Source: Variovorax sp. UMC13 (GTDB taxonomy: Bacteria; Pseudomonadota; Gammaproteobacteria; Burkholderiales; Burkholderiaceae_C). From it: 64,000 nucleotides of DNA. The notes below the pieces were generated by a model. It ran no database searches. It saw only the letters and a program-made list of their open reading frames with translations, and was not told the DNA's origin. How positions within the stretch are numbered: position 1 is the stretch's first letter; the number at the start of each line of letters is the position of its first letter. Below are positions 23,611-33,968 of the stretch, piece after piece. Both the position numbers and the translations under genes were made by a program. The DNA lies in NCBI RefSeq assembly GCF_014170375.1, contig NZ_LZZW01000030.1:124001-188000 (forward strand), in the 5' to 3' direction.

Positions 23611-25611
23611 TTAAGCGGCGGCCGCGATGCGCAGCAATTCCGATCCCTCGGTCACCTGGTCGCCCGGCGCATAGAGCAGTTCTTCCACCGTGCCGTCGGC
23701 CGGCGCGGCGATGGTGTGCTCCATTTTCATCGCCTCCATCACCGCCAGCGGCTGGCCGCGCGTGACCTTGTCGCCGGCCTTGACCGCGAAGGACACCACC
23801 TTGCCGGGCATGGGCGCGGTCAGCCGGCCGCCTTCGGCCTGGGTGTCGCCCGCGTGGGCGAGGCGGTCGATGACGGTGATCTTCGTCGCGCCCTTGGCCG
23901 CGAACACATGGGTCGTGGCCTGGCGCTCGTAGACGTCGAGGGTGTGGCGTTGGCCGTTGAAGGACAGCTCGATCTGGCCCTCGGGCAGGCGCCCGATCAC
24001 CAGCGGGCCCGACACGCCGCCCGCGTCCAGCGTCAGCGCGCCGTCGTGCAGGTAGCGCAGCGTGGCGGTCTGCGCTTCGCCGCGGAACTCGAAGGCGAAG
24101 ATACGCGCCGTGACGCCCAACGAGCGCCAGCCGTCGCGCTGGCTGAAGGGGTCGGGCGTGCCGGTCGAACGTTCGTCGAGCAGGGTGCGCGCGACCGAAG
24201 CGGCGGCCGCCAGCGGCAGGCCCAGCGGCTCACGGTCGAACAGCACCGCGCGCTCGCGCTCGATCAGCGCGGTGTCGAGGTTGGCCTGCGAGAACGAAGC
24301 GGTGGCGAGGATGCCGCGCAGGAACTGCACGTTGGTCGACACGCCCACGATGTGCACCTGCGCCAGCGCGGCATCGAGCCGGGCCAGCGCCTCGTCGCGC
24401 GTCGCGCCGTGCACGATCAGCTTGGCGATCATCGAGTCGTAGAAGGGAGAGATCTCGCCGCCTTCGCGCACGCCGTCGTCGATGCGCACACGGCTGCGCT
24501 GGAAGGCCGTGGCCTGCGGCTTGCGATAGACCTGCAGCGTGCCGGTGGCGGGCAGGAAGTTGTTGTCGGGGTTCTCGGCGCAGATGCGGGCCTCGATCGC
24601 GTGGCCGTGGATCTGGAGTTCGCCCTGCTTCAGCGGCAGCGGTTCGCCCGAGGCCACGCGCAGTTGCCATTCGACCAGGTCCAGGCCGGTGATGGCTTCG
24701 GTCACCGGGTGCTCGACCTGCAGGCGGGTGTTCATCTCCATGAAGAAGAAGTTCATCTCGCCGCCGTCGCGCTGCTCGACGATGAATTCGACGGTGCCCG
24801 CACCGACGTACTTCACCGCCTTGGCCGCCGCCACCGCCGCCGCGCCCATCTGTGCGCGCATGGCTTCGGTCATGCCGGGCGCGGGCGCTTCTTCCAGCAC
24901 CTTCTGGTGGCGCCGCTGCACCGAGCAGTCGCGCTCGAACAGGTAGACGCAGTCGCCGTGCGTGTCGCCGAAGACCTGGATCTCGATGTGGCGCGGGCGC
25001 TGCACGTACTTCTCGATCAGCACCGCGTCGTCGCCGAAGCTGTTGATGGCCTCGCGCTGGCAGGAGGCCAGCGCGGCCGCGAAGTCTTCGGACTTCTCGA
25101 CCGCACGCATGCCCTTGCCGCCGCCGCCCGCGCTGGCCTTGATCAGCACCGGGTAGCCGATGCGGTCGGCCTCGCGCTGCAGCAGGCCCGGCTCCTGGTC
25201 GTGGCCGTGGTAGCCGGGCACCAGCGGCACGCCGGCCTTTTCCATCAGCTGCTTGGACTCGGCCTTGAGGCCCATGTCCTTGATGGCCGAGGGCGGCGGG
25301 CCGATGAAGACCAGGCCGGCGTCGGCGCAGGCCTGCGCGAACTCCTCGTTCTCGCTCAGGAAGCCGTAGCCCGGGTGGATGGCTTCGGCCCCCGTGGCCT
25401 TGGCGGCCTCGAGGATGCGCTCCCAGCGCAGGTAGCTGTCCTTGGGCGCGCTGCCGCCGATGTGCACCGACTCGTCGCAGGCCCGCACATGGTTGGCGTT
25501 GGCATCGGCGTCGGAGTAGACGGCGACGGTGCGGATGGCGAGGCGGCGGGCGGTGGCGGCCACGCGGCAGGCGATTTCACCGCGGTTGGCGATCAGGATC
25601 TTCTTGAACAT
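23611..25611 (-). CDS. mccA: Methylcrotonyl-CoA carboxylase, biotin-containing alpha subunit
   Basis: 666 residues from ATG 25611. The N-terminal biotin carboxylase domain shows MFKKILIANRGEIACRV, the ATP-grasp glycine loop KASAGGGGKGMR, and MNTRLQVEHPVTE. A linker is followed by the biotinyl domain with EAMKMEH, the biotin Lys being residue 629. It carboxylates biotin with ATP and bicarbonate for transfer to 3-methylcrotonyl-CoA by the beta subunit encoded at 30382-32004. The general domain layout also fits propionyl- or geranyl-CoA carboxylases; the surrounding leucine genes decide for MCC. It is last in the liu-bio block. Confidence 0.94.
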   Translation of the reverse strand: MFKKILIANRGEIACRVAATARRLAIRTVAVYSDADANANHVRACDESVHIGGSAPKDSYLRWERILEAAKATGAEAIHPGYGFLSENEEFAQACADAGLVFIGPPPSAIKDMGLKAESKQLMEKAGVPLVPGYHGHDQEPGLLQREADRIGYPVLIKASAGGGGKGMRAVEKSEDFAAALASCQREAINSFGDDAVLIEKYVQRPRHIEIQVFGDTHGDCVYLFERDCSVQRRHQKVLEEAPAPGMTEAMRAQMGAAAVAAAKAVKYVGAGTVEFIVEQRDGGEMNFFFMEMNTRLQVEHPVTEAITGLDLVEWQLRVASGEPLPLKQGELQIHGHAIEARICAENPDNNFLPATGTLQVYRKPQATAFQRSRVRIDDGVREGGEISPFYDSMIAKLIVHGATRDEALARLDAALAQVHIVGVSTNVQFLRGILATASFSQANLDTALIERERAVLFDREPLGLPLAAAASVARTLLDERSTGTPDPFSQRDGWRSLGVTARIFAFEFRGEAQTATLRYLHDGALTLDAGGVSGPLVIGRLPEGQIELSFNGQRHTLDVYERQATTHVFAAKGATKITVIDRLAHAGDTQAEGGRLTAPMPGKVVSFAVKAGDKVTRGQPLAVMEAMKMEHTIAAPADGTVEELLYAPGDQVTEGSELLRIAAAA

Positions 25612-25643
25612 GGGGGACCTTTGTCGATGTCGAATGGAGGGGT

Positions 25644-26318
25644 TCAGGCGCGCAGCGCGCCCAGGTCGAGGTGGCGGGCCGCGCTGGCGGCGTCGGGTGC
25701 GGCGAGGTGCGGCACCACGCCCAGCAGCGGCGCGTTCAGGTGGCGGCGCAGCGTGTCGAGGTTGCCCTCGAGCGCGCGCATGTCGGGGTCGATGTGGCTG
25801 CCGACCCAGCCCGCGAGCACCATGCCGCGCGCGCGGATGGCCTCGGCGCTGAGCAGCGCATGGTTGAGGCAGCCCAGGCGCAGGCCCACGACGAGGACCA
25901 CGGGCAGGCCCAGCGCGGCGGCCAGGTCGGCGCTGTCGAAGTCCTCGCCCAGCGGCACCCGGAAGCCGCCCACGCCCTCGACCACCACCACGTCGGCCAG
26001 CGCGCGCAAGGCCTCGAAGGCCGACAGCAGCGGCGGCAGTTCGACGCGCACGCCCTCGGCGCGCGCGGCCAGGTGCGGCGAGACCGGTTCGCGCAGCAGG
26101 TAGGGGCAGCGCAGGGCCAGCGGGGCCTCGACGTTGCCCGCGGCCTGCAGCTGCACCACGTCCTCGTTGCACCAGCCGCCGTCGATCTGCTCGAGGCCCG
26201 CGGCCACGGGCTTCATGCCGACCGCGCGCCGGCCCGATGCGGCCAGCGACCACAGCAGCGCGCTGCTCACCAGGGTCTTGCCGACGCCCGTGTCGGTGCC
26301 GGTGATGAAGAAACTCAT
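25644..26318 (-). CDS. bioD: Dethiobiotin synthetase
   Basis: 224 residues from ATG 26318. The P-loop GTDTGVGKT is at residues 7-15, followed by MKPVAAG with substrate-binding Lys and VVEGVGGFRVPL. It closes the ureido ring of dethiobiotin from diaminopelargonate, CO2 and ATP. It overlaps bioF by ATGA and is followed 32 bases later by mccA, whose product needs biotin. Confidence 0.95.
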   Translation of the reverse strand: MSFFITGTDTGVGKTLVSSALLWSLAASGRRAVGMKPVAAGLEQIDGGWCNEDVVQLQAAGNVEAPLALRCPYLLREPVSPHLAARAEGVRVELPPLLSAFEALRALADVVVVEGVGGFRVPLGEDFDSADLAAALGLPVVLVVGLRLGCLNHALLSAEAIRARGMVLAGWVGSHIDPDMRALEGNLDTLRRHLNAPLLGVVPHLAAPDAASAARHLDLGALRA

Positions 26319-27541
26319 GCGCTCGCCTCCGTCGACAACGCCTGTCCCAGGGCCTCGACCAGGCGCGCGACCTCGTCCGCGGTGTGCGCGGCCGACAGCG
26401 CGATGCGCAGCCGCGCCGTGCCCACCGGCACGGTGGGCGGGCGGATCGCGCCCACATGCAGGCCCAGCGCATCGAGCTGCGCCATGAGCTGCATCGCGCG
26501 CGCGTTCTCGCCCACGATCAGCGGCTGGATCGCGACCGACGAATCGGCCAGCCGGGCACGCCCGTCGGCCGGCAGCACGGCCTGCACGCCAGCGCGGAAC
26601 TCGGCGATGCGGGCGCGCAGCAATGCGCGGCGGTGCACGCCCTCCTCGCCCTCGATCAGCGTCAGGCTGGTGAGCAGCGCATGCGCGATGGCGGGCGGCG
26701 CGGCCGTGGTGAAGATGTAGGGCCGCGCGCGCTGCACCAGGTAGTCGATCACGGTGCGGTGGGCTGCGACGAAGGCCCCGGCCACGCCGGCCGCCTTGCC
26801 CAGCGTGCCGATCAGCACCAGCCGCTCGGCGCGCAGGCCCAGGGCCTCGACCACGCCGCGCCCGGTCGCGCCCAGCACGCCGAAGCCGTGCGCATCGTCG
26901 AGCACCAGCCAGGCGTCGTGGCGCTCGGCCAGCGCCAGCAGCTCGGCCACGGGCGCGATGCGGCCGTCCATGCTGAACACCGCATCGCTCACGATCAGCT
27001 TGACCGGCGCGTCGCTGGCCGCGAGCTGCGCCTCGAGGGCCTGCAGGTCGCAATGCGGGTAGACCACCACGCGCGCCTTGGCCAGCCGCGCGCCGTCGAT
27101 CAGCGACGCATGGTTGAGCGCCTCGGAGAAGATCACCGCCTCGGCGCCGCCCAGCGCGGACAGCACCGCGAGGTTGGCCATGTAGCCGGTGCAGAAGAAC
27201 AGGCTCTGCGCTTCGGGGATGTGGGGCGCCATCCATTCGGCGAGCCGCTCCTCGAGCTGCGCATGCGCGCGCGAGTGGCCGAGGATCAGGTGCGAACCGC
27301 CGCTGCCCGCGCCGTAGCGCGCCGCGCCTTCGGCCAGCGCCGCGGCGATCGCCGGGTGCGCGGCCAGGCCCAGGTAGTCGTTGCTGCTGAAGGCCAGCAG
27401 CTCGCGCGGCGCCGCGCGGCCTGCCTGGGTCAGCACCTGCGCGGGCGCGCAGGGCGTCTCGGCGATCTGCCGGCGGCGGCGCAGGGCCTGCGCGTCGAGC
27501 GCGGCCATCTGCTGCTGCAGGCCGTCAAGCAAGCGCGACAT
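26315..27541 (-). CDS. bioF: 8-amino-7-oxononanoate synthase
   Basis: 408 residues from ATG 27541 behind a strong AAGGAGG site. PLP-dependent alpha-oxoamine synthase features are present: FSSNDYLGLAAHP, GSGGSHLILG, DDAHGFGVLG, and the PLP Lys in GTLGKAAG. It condenses pimeloyl-ACP/CoA with alanine in biotin synthesis. The start lies inside the end of bioA (17-base overlap) and the end overlaps bioD. Confidence 0.95.
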   Translation of the reverse strand: MSRLLDGLQQQMAALDAQALRRRRQIAETPCAPAQVLTQAGRAAPRELLAFSSNDYLGLAAHPAIAAALAEGAARYGAGSGGSHLILGHSRAHAQLEERLAEWMAPHIPEAQSLFFCTGYMANLAVLSALGGAEAVIFSEALNHASLIDGARLAKARVVVYPHCDLQALEAQLAASDAPVKLIVSDAVFSMDGRIAPVAELLALAERHDAWLVLDDAHGFGVLGATGRGVVEALGLRAERLVLIGTLGKAAGVAGAFVAAHRTVIDYLVQRARPYIFTTAAPPAIAHALLTSLTLIEGEEGVHRRALLRARIAEFRAGVQAVLPADGRARLADSSVAIQPLIVGENARAMQLMAQLDALGLHVGAIRPPTVPVGTARLRIALSAAHTADEVARLVEALGQALSTEASA

Positions 27542-28922
27542 TGCGGCCTCCTTCCCTGGCATGCGGTGCGATCGCGTCCAGCACGGCGACGGTGCCCGCG
27601 ACCAGGTGGTCGATCTCGTCATCGCCGATCACGTAGGGCGGCATCAGGTACACGGTGGCGCCGATGGGCCGCATCAGCAGGCCCTGGTCGCGCGCCGCCA
27701 GATGGAAGCGCTCGGCGAAGCGTTCGCCCGGCGCGCTCACGTCGAAGGCGGTGATCATGCCGCGCTGGCGCAGGTGCGTGACCGCACGCGTGCCCAGCGC
27801 GTCGCGCAGCGTGTGCAGGATGCGCGCCGCGCGCGGGCGGTTGCGCTCCAGCACCTGCTCGCGCTCGAACAGGTCGAGCGTGGCCAGCGCCGCGCGGCAG
27901 GCCAGCGGATTGCCGGTGTAGGAGTGCGAATGCAGGAAGCTGCGCGCCACGTCGTCGTCGACGAAGCCCTGGTAGATCGCGTCGCGCGTCATCACCAGCG
28001 CCAGCGGCAGGTAGCCGCCGCTGATGCCCTTCGACAGGCACAGGAAGTCGGGCCAGATGCCGGCCTGCTCGCAGGCGAAGAAGCTGCCGGTGCGCCCGCA
28101 GCCGACCGCGATCTCGTCGGCGATCAGGTGCACCTCGTAGCGATCGCACAGCGCGCGCACCCGGCGCAGGTAGTCGGGGTCGTGCATCGCCATGCCGGCG
28201 GCGCACTGCACCAGCGGCTCGACGATCAGTGCGGCGATGCTGTGGTGCTCCGCGGCCAGCAGGGCCTCGAGCGCATCGGCCGCGCGCCGCGCCACGGCGG
28301 CGGCGTCCTCGCCGTCCTGTGCCAGACGCGCGTCGGGCGAGGGCACCAGGTGCGCCTCGCCCAGCAGCGGCGCGTAGGCGTCGCGGAACACCGCCACGTC
28401 GGTCACGTGCAACGCGCCCAGCGTCTCGCCGTGGTAGCCCTGGCGCAGCGCCACGAAGCGCCGCTTGTCGGCGCGGCCCGCGTTGCGCCAGGCGTGGAAG
28501 CTCATCTTCAGCGCGATCTCGACCGCCGAAGCGCCGTCGGAGGCATAGAAGCAGTGGCCCAGCACGCCCCCGGTCAGCGCGCCCAGGCGCTCGGACAGTT
28601 CGACCGCGGGCGCATGGGTGCAGCCGGCCAGCATCACGTGCGGCAGCGCATCGAGCTGGTCCTTGAGCGCGGCGTTGATGAAGGGATGGGCGTGGCCGAA
28701 CAGGTTGACCCACCAGGAACTGGTGGCGTCGAGGTAGCGGCGGCCGTCGTGGTCGACCAGCCAGACACCCTCGCCGCGCGCGATCGGCAGCGGCGGCACC
28801 GCCTCGAGGCGGATGCTCTGGGTGCAGGGGTGCCAGACATGGCGTCGGCTGCGCGCCTGCCAGTCGGCGTTGCGGGAGGAATCTGCGGGTGTCAGGGGAA
28901 GCTCCAGGTCGCGCGGGATCAG
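27525..28922 (-). CDS. bioA: Adenosylmethionine-8-amino-7-oxononanoate aminotransferase
   Basis: About 465 residues. It has the class III aminotransferase fold with HVWHPCTQ near the N-terminus, SSWWVNLFGHAHP, the GYHGETLGA loop, IADEIAVGCGRTG, and the PLP Lys in LSKGISGG. It makes 7,8-diaminopelargonate using SAM as amino donor. No ATG, GTG or TTG lies between the conserved N-terminus and a long upstream run, so the likeliest start is CTG 28922, which overlaps the TGA of the DUF4126 gene (CTGA), giving translational coupling. The exact start is uncertain. Confidence 0.88.
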   Translation of the reverse strand: MIPRDLELPLTPADSSRNADWQARSRRHVWHPCTQSIRLEAVPPLPIARGEGVWLVDHDGRRYLDATSSWWVNLFGHAHPFINAALKDQLDALPHVMLAGCTHAPAVELSERLGALTGGVLGHCFYASDGASAVEIALKMSFHAWRNAGRADKRRFVALRQGYHGETLGALHVTDVAVFRDAYAPLLGEAHLVPSPDARLAQDGEDAAAVARRAADALEALLAAEHHSIAALIVEPLVQCAAGMAMHDPDYLRRVRALCDRYEVHLIADEIAVGCGRTGSFFACEQAGIWPDFLCLSKGISGGYLPLALVMTRDAIYQGFVDDDVARSFLHSHSYTGNPLACRAALATLDLFEREQVLERNRPRAARILHTLRDALGTRAVTHLRQRGMITAFDVSAPGERFAERFHLAARDQGLLMRPIGATVYLMPPYVIGDDEIDHLVAGTVAVLDAIAPHAREGGRNVALA

Positions 28923-29581
28923 GCAGGGCCGTCGTCGCTGCGTTGACGGCGGAACGCGGGCGCCACGCCGGGGTCGGGCCGGCCGCTGAAGATGCGGGTC
29001 ACGCGGCCCAGCAGCGCCTTGAGGAAACGCCAGCTCTTGCGGATGAGCCACACGCTCAGCGCCAGCACCAGCACGAACAGCACGAGGAAGACGACCGGAT
29101 GCGCGAGCGCGAGCCAGAGCCCGGCCGGCACCGCCGTGTCCTCGACCAGCGAAGCGCCGACGTTGGAAAAAGGCTCGGGCGAGGTGTTGATGGCCGCGCG
29201 GGTGGTGGCCTTGGCCGCGTGCGCGGTGGCCGCGAAGCCGCCGCCCAGCAGCGCGGCGACCAGCGCCATCAGCGCATGGTCGGCACCGAACACCCCGGCC
29301 GCGAGCGCGGCGCCCGCGGGAATGCGGATCACCGTGTGGACCATGTCCCAGAGCGAATCGAGCCCGGGAATCTTGTCGGCGAAGAACTCGACGAAGACCA
29401 TGAAGCCGCTCACAGCCAGCACCACCGGATGCGCGAGCAGGTGCAGGCCGCTGGGCAGCGGCACCCAGCCCATGTAGCCGACCAGCCCGGCCAGCAGCAC
29501 CACCAGGTACAGGCGGATGCCGCTGGCCCAGCCGATGGCGGCGGCCAGGGCGAGCAGCTGGGGCAGGTCGAGTTCGGGCAT
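28919..29581 (-). CDS. DUF4126 multi-pass membrane protein
   Basis: 220 residues from ATG 29581. There are about five hydrophobic helices, with a conserved N-terminal ASGIRLYLVVLLAGL and the DKIPGLDSLWDMVHT loop typical of DUF4126. The C-terminus is Arg-rich and cytoplasmic. It starts just 2 bases before the stop of the hydratase gene and ends overlapping bioA, so it belongs to the liu-bio operon. Function unknown; a transport or membrane role for a leucine or biotin intermediate is only a guess from position. Confidence 0.82.
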   Translation of the reverse strand: MPELDLPQLLALAAAIGWASGIRLYLVVLLAGLVGYMGWVPLPSGLHLLAHPVVLAVSGFMVFVEFFADKIPGLDSLWDMVHTVIRIPAGAALAAGVFGADHALMALVAALLGGGFAATAHAAKATTRAAINTSPEPFSNVGASLVEDTAVPAGLWLALAHPVVFLVLFVLVLALSVWLIRKSWRFLKALLGRVTRIFSGRPDPGVAPAFRRQRSDDGPA

Positions 29582-29582
29582 G

Positions 29583-30371
29583 TCAGGCCAGCCAGGCGGG
29601 CTTGCGCTTCTGCAGGAAGGCCTGGACGCCCTCGCGCCCTTCCTCGCTCGCGCGGATGTCGGCGATGCCCTCGACCGTCTTGGCGATCAGCGCGTCGTCG
29701 ATCTCGCGGCCCGTGACATCGGCCAGCAGCATCTTGCAGGCGCGCACGGCCGCGGGGCTGGCGCCGGTCAGGGCCTTGAGCAGTTCGTCGACCTTGGCGT
29801 CGAGCGCATCGGCCGCCACCACTTCGTGCACGAAGCCGATGCGGTGCGCCTCGGCCGCGCCGAAGCGTTCGGCCGTGAGGAAGTAGCGCTGGGATGCACG
29901 TGCGCCCATGGCGCGGATCACGTAGGGGCTGATGGTCGCGGGCACCAGGCCGATCTTCACTTCGCTGAGGGAGTACCAGGCCGCATCCACGCTCACCGCC
30001 ATGTCGCAGGCCGCGACCAGGCCCATGCCGCCCGCGTACACGTCGCCCTGCACGCGCGCGATGGTGGGCTTGGGGCACTCGGCGATGGTGCGCAGCATGT
30101 CGGCCAGCTTGCCCGCGTCGGCGAGGTTCTCGTCGCGCGTGTAGTCGGCCATGCGGCGCATCCAGTTCAGGTTGGCACCCGCGCAGAAGGCCGGGCCGTT
30201 GGCGCCCAGCACGATGGCCTTGACCTGCGGCGCCGCACCGGCCTCGACGAAGGCCTGCGTGAGCTCGGCGATCACGACGTCGTCGAAGGCGTTGCGCGTG
30301 TCGGGCTGGTCGAGCCAGATGCGGGCGACCGGGCCTTCGAGGGTGAGTTTCAGCTTGGTGAAGTCGCTCAT
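29583..30371 (-). CDS. liuC: Enoyl-CoA hydratase/isomerase family, probable methylglutaconyl-CoA hydratase
   Basis: 262 residues from ATG 30371 with a GGGCAGGG-type site. Crotonase fold: AFCAGANLNWM forms the first oxyanion-hole strand and VYAGGMGLVAACD the second; the SEVKIGLVPATISPYV region carries the catalytic Glu position. It lies 10 bases after the MCC beta gene. That context identifies it as the enzyme hydrating 3-methylglutaconyl-CoA to HMG-CoA. Confidence 0.9.
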   Translation of the reverse strand: MSDFTKLKLTLEGPVARIWLDQPDTRNAFDDVVIAELTQAFVEAGAAPQVKAIVLGANGPAFCAGANLNWMRRMADYTRDENLADAGKLADMLRTIAECPKPTIARVQGDVYAGGMGLVAACDMAVSVDAAWYSLSEVKIGLVPATISPYVIRAMGARASQRYFLTAERFGAAEAHRIGFVHEVVAADALDAKVDELLKALTGASPAAVRACKMLLADVTGREIDDALIAKTVEGIADIRASEEGREGVQAFLQKRKPAWLA

Positions 30372-30381
30372 GCCCTGCCCC

Positions 30382-32004
<1,623 letters not shown>

Positions 32005-32019
32005 GGGTTATCCAATTCG

Positions 32020-32140
32020 GGAGCGGACTTCCGAACGCGGAAGGAAGACAAAAGTGGCGCAGAAGTCGCAGAAGAAATCCTTCAAGTTTGGTTTTCCTTT
32101 TGCGACCTCTGCGAAACCTTCGCGGCCTCTGCGTTCGGCT
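32020..32140. repeat. Dispersed hairpin-forming repeat, copy 2
   Basis: This lies between the acyl-CoA ligase stop and the mccB start. The segment 32111-32138 matches 33931-33958 at 25 of 28 bases, and the upstream half is imperfectly complementary to it, so an mRNA hairpin can form. Confidence 0.65.
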
Positions 32141-32153
32141 GTCCGGGTTGGCT

Positions 32154-33818
32154 TCATGCCGTCTTCGCTTCTTCCAGCCCCAGTCGGGCCTTCATCTCGT
32201 CACGGATCTTGAATTTCTGAATCTTGCCGGTCACCGTCATCGGGAACTCGGTCACGAACTGGATGTACCTGGGCACCTTGTAGTGCGCGATCTGTCCCTT
32301 GCAGAAATCGCGGACCTCGTCTTCGGTGGCCGTCTGGCCGGGCTTGACGATGATCCAGGCGCAGAGCTCCTCGCCGTAGCGCTTGTCGGGCAGGCCGACC
32401 ACCTGCACGTCCTGCACCTTGGGATGGCGGTAGAGGAACTCCTCGATCTCGCGCGGGTAGATGTTCTCGCCGCCGCGGATCACCAGGTCCTTGATGCGGC
32501 CGACGATGTTGACGTAGCCCTCGGCGTCCATCACCGCCAGGTCGCCGGTGTGCATCCAGCCCTCGGCGTCGATGGCTTCGCGGGTCTTTTCCTCGTCCTG
32601 CCAGTAGCCGTGCATCACCGAGTAGCCGCGCGTGAGGAACTCGCCCGACTGGCCGCGCGCCACGGTGGCGCCGGTCTCGGGGTCGACGATCTTGATTTCG
32701 AGGTGCGGCTGCACCGTGCCCACGGTCGACACGCGCTTGTCCTGCGGCGTGTCGGTGCTGCTCTGGCAGCTCACCGGCGAGGTCTCGGTCATGCCGTAGG
32801 CGATGGTGATCTCGCCCAGGTGCATCTGGTCGACCACGCGCTTCATCACCTCGGTCGGGCAAGGCGAGCCGGCCATGATGCCGGTGCGCAGCGTCGAGAG
32901 GTCGAATTCCTTGAAGCGCGGATGGTCGAGCTCGGCGATGAACATCGTGGGCACGCCGTGCAGCCCGGTGCAGCGCTCGGCCTGCACCGTCTCGAGCACG
33001 GTCAGCGGGTCGAAGCCGTCATTGGGGTAGACGATGGTCGCGCCGTGCGTGATCACCGCCAGGTTGCCCAGCACCATGCCGAAGCAGTGGTAGAGCGGCA
33101 CCGGGATGCACAACCGGTCTTCCGGCGTGAGCTTCATGCACTCGCCGATGAAGAAGCCGTTGTTCAGGATGTTGCGGTGGGTCAGCGTGGCGCCCTTGGG
33201 GAAGCCCGTCGTGCCGCTGGTGAACTGCAGGTTGATCGGGTCGGTGGCCTTGAGCGTGGCGCCGATCTGCGCGATGCGCGCGTCCTGCGGATCGCCGCTC
33301 GCGAGCAGGGCCGAGAAGCGCTGCATGCCGGGCTGCTCGGCATCGCCGGCCTTGTCGATCCACACCGTGTGCTGCAGCAGCGGCAGCCGCTTCGGGCCCA
33401 GCTCGCGCAGCATGCCCAGGTAATCGCTGGTCTTGAACTGCGCCATGGTCACCAGCGCCTTGGCACCGACCTTGTTGAGCGCGTACTCGAGTTCCGAGGT
33501 GCGGTAGGCCGGGTTGATGTTGACCAGGATCAGGCCGACCTTGGCGGTCGCGATCTGCAGCAGCACCCAGGGCACGTTGTTGTGCGACCAGATGCCCACG
33601 CGGTCGCCAGGCACCAGGCCCAGGTTCAGCAGCGCGCTCGCGAGCCGGTTCGACGCGGTCTGCAGTTCGCGGTAGGTGAAGCGCTGGCCTTCGTGGCGAC
33701 TGACCAGCGCCTCGCGCTCGGGCTGGCGCTCGACCATGTCGTCGAAGAAGGCGCCGATGGGTTGTTCGATGATGGGGACGTCGGTGGCGCCTCGGGCATA
33801 GCTTTCGGTCAGAGTCAT
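32154..33818 (-). CDS. AMP-binding acyl-CoA synthetase of the liu operon
   Basis: 554 residues from ATG 33818, preceded by GGAGACAAGC; an ATG 12 bases upstream is less likely. ANL-superfamily motifs: P-loop TSGTTGFPKGA, YGMTETSP, W-x-HTGDLAVMD, and the C-terminal PMTVTGKIQK with catalytic Lys. It activates a fatty acid to acyl-CoA via an acyl-adenylate. Position between isovaleryl-CoA dehydrogenase and MCC beta suggests isovalerate or another short/branched acid; FadD-like medium-chain acids are also possible. Confidence 0.9.
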   Translation of the reverse strand: MTLTESYARGATDVPIIEQPIGAFFDDMVERQPEREALVSRHEGQRFTYRELQTASNRLASALLNLGLVPGDRVGIWSHNNVPWVLLQIATAKVGLILVNINPAYRTSELEYALNKVGAKALVTMAQFKTSDYLGMLRELGPKRLPLLQHTVWIDKAGDAEQPGMQRFSALLASGDPQDARIAQIGATLKATDPINLQFTSGTTGFPKGATLTHRNILNNGFFIGECMKLTPEDRLCIPVPLYHCFGMVLGNLAVITHGATIVYPNDGFDPLTVLETVQAERCTGLHGVPTMFIAELDHPRFKEFDLSTLRTGIMAGSPCPTEVMKRVVDQMHLGEITIAYGMTETSPVSCQSSTDTPQDKRVSTVGTVQPHLEIKIVDPETGATVARGQSGEFLTRGYSVMHGYWQDEEKTREAIDAEGWMHTGDLAVMDAEGYVNIVGRIKDLVIRGGENIYPREIEEFLYRHPKVQDVQVVGLPDKRYGEELCAWIIVKPGQTATEDEVRDFCKGQIAHYKVPRYIQFVTEFPMTVTGKIQKFKIRDEMKARLGLEEAKTA

Positions 33819-33840
33819 GCTTGTCTCCATGTCGAATACA

Positions 33841-33968
33841 AATTCGGAAACCGGACGCAGAGGACGCGAAGGTTTCGCAGAAGGCGCGAAAGATTCAATC
33901 AGAAGATTCGGCTGCTCTTTTGCGTTCTTCGCGAAACCTTTGCGCCCTCTGCGTCCGGAAGTCCGCCT
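33841..33968. repeat. Dispersed hairpin-forming repeat, copy 1
   Basis: The 28-base arms 33851-33878 and 33931-33958 are complementary at 26 of 28 positions, with partly complementary sequence between, so a long hairpin forms just after the stop of the isovaleryl-CoA dehydrogenase gene. Its right arm recurs at 32111-32138. Confidence 0.75.

Noticed and set aside
27525..29051. bioA as a frameshifted or fused gene starting far upstream at 29051
   Set aside because: The upstream extension overlaps DUF4126 in a different frame and is low-complexity; the conserved BioA body is intact.
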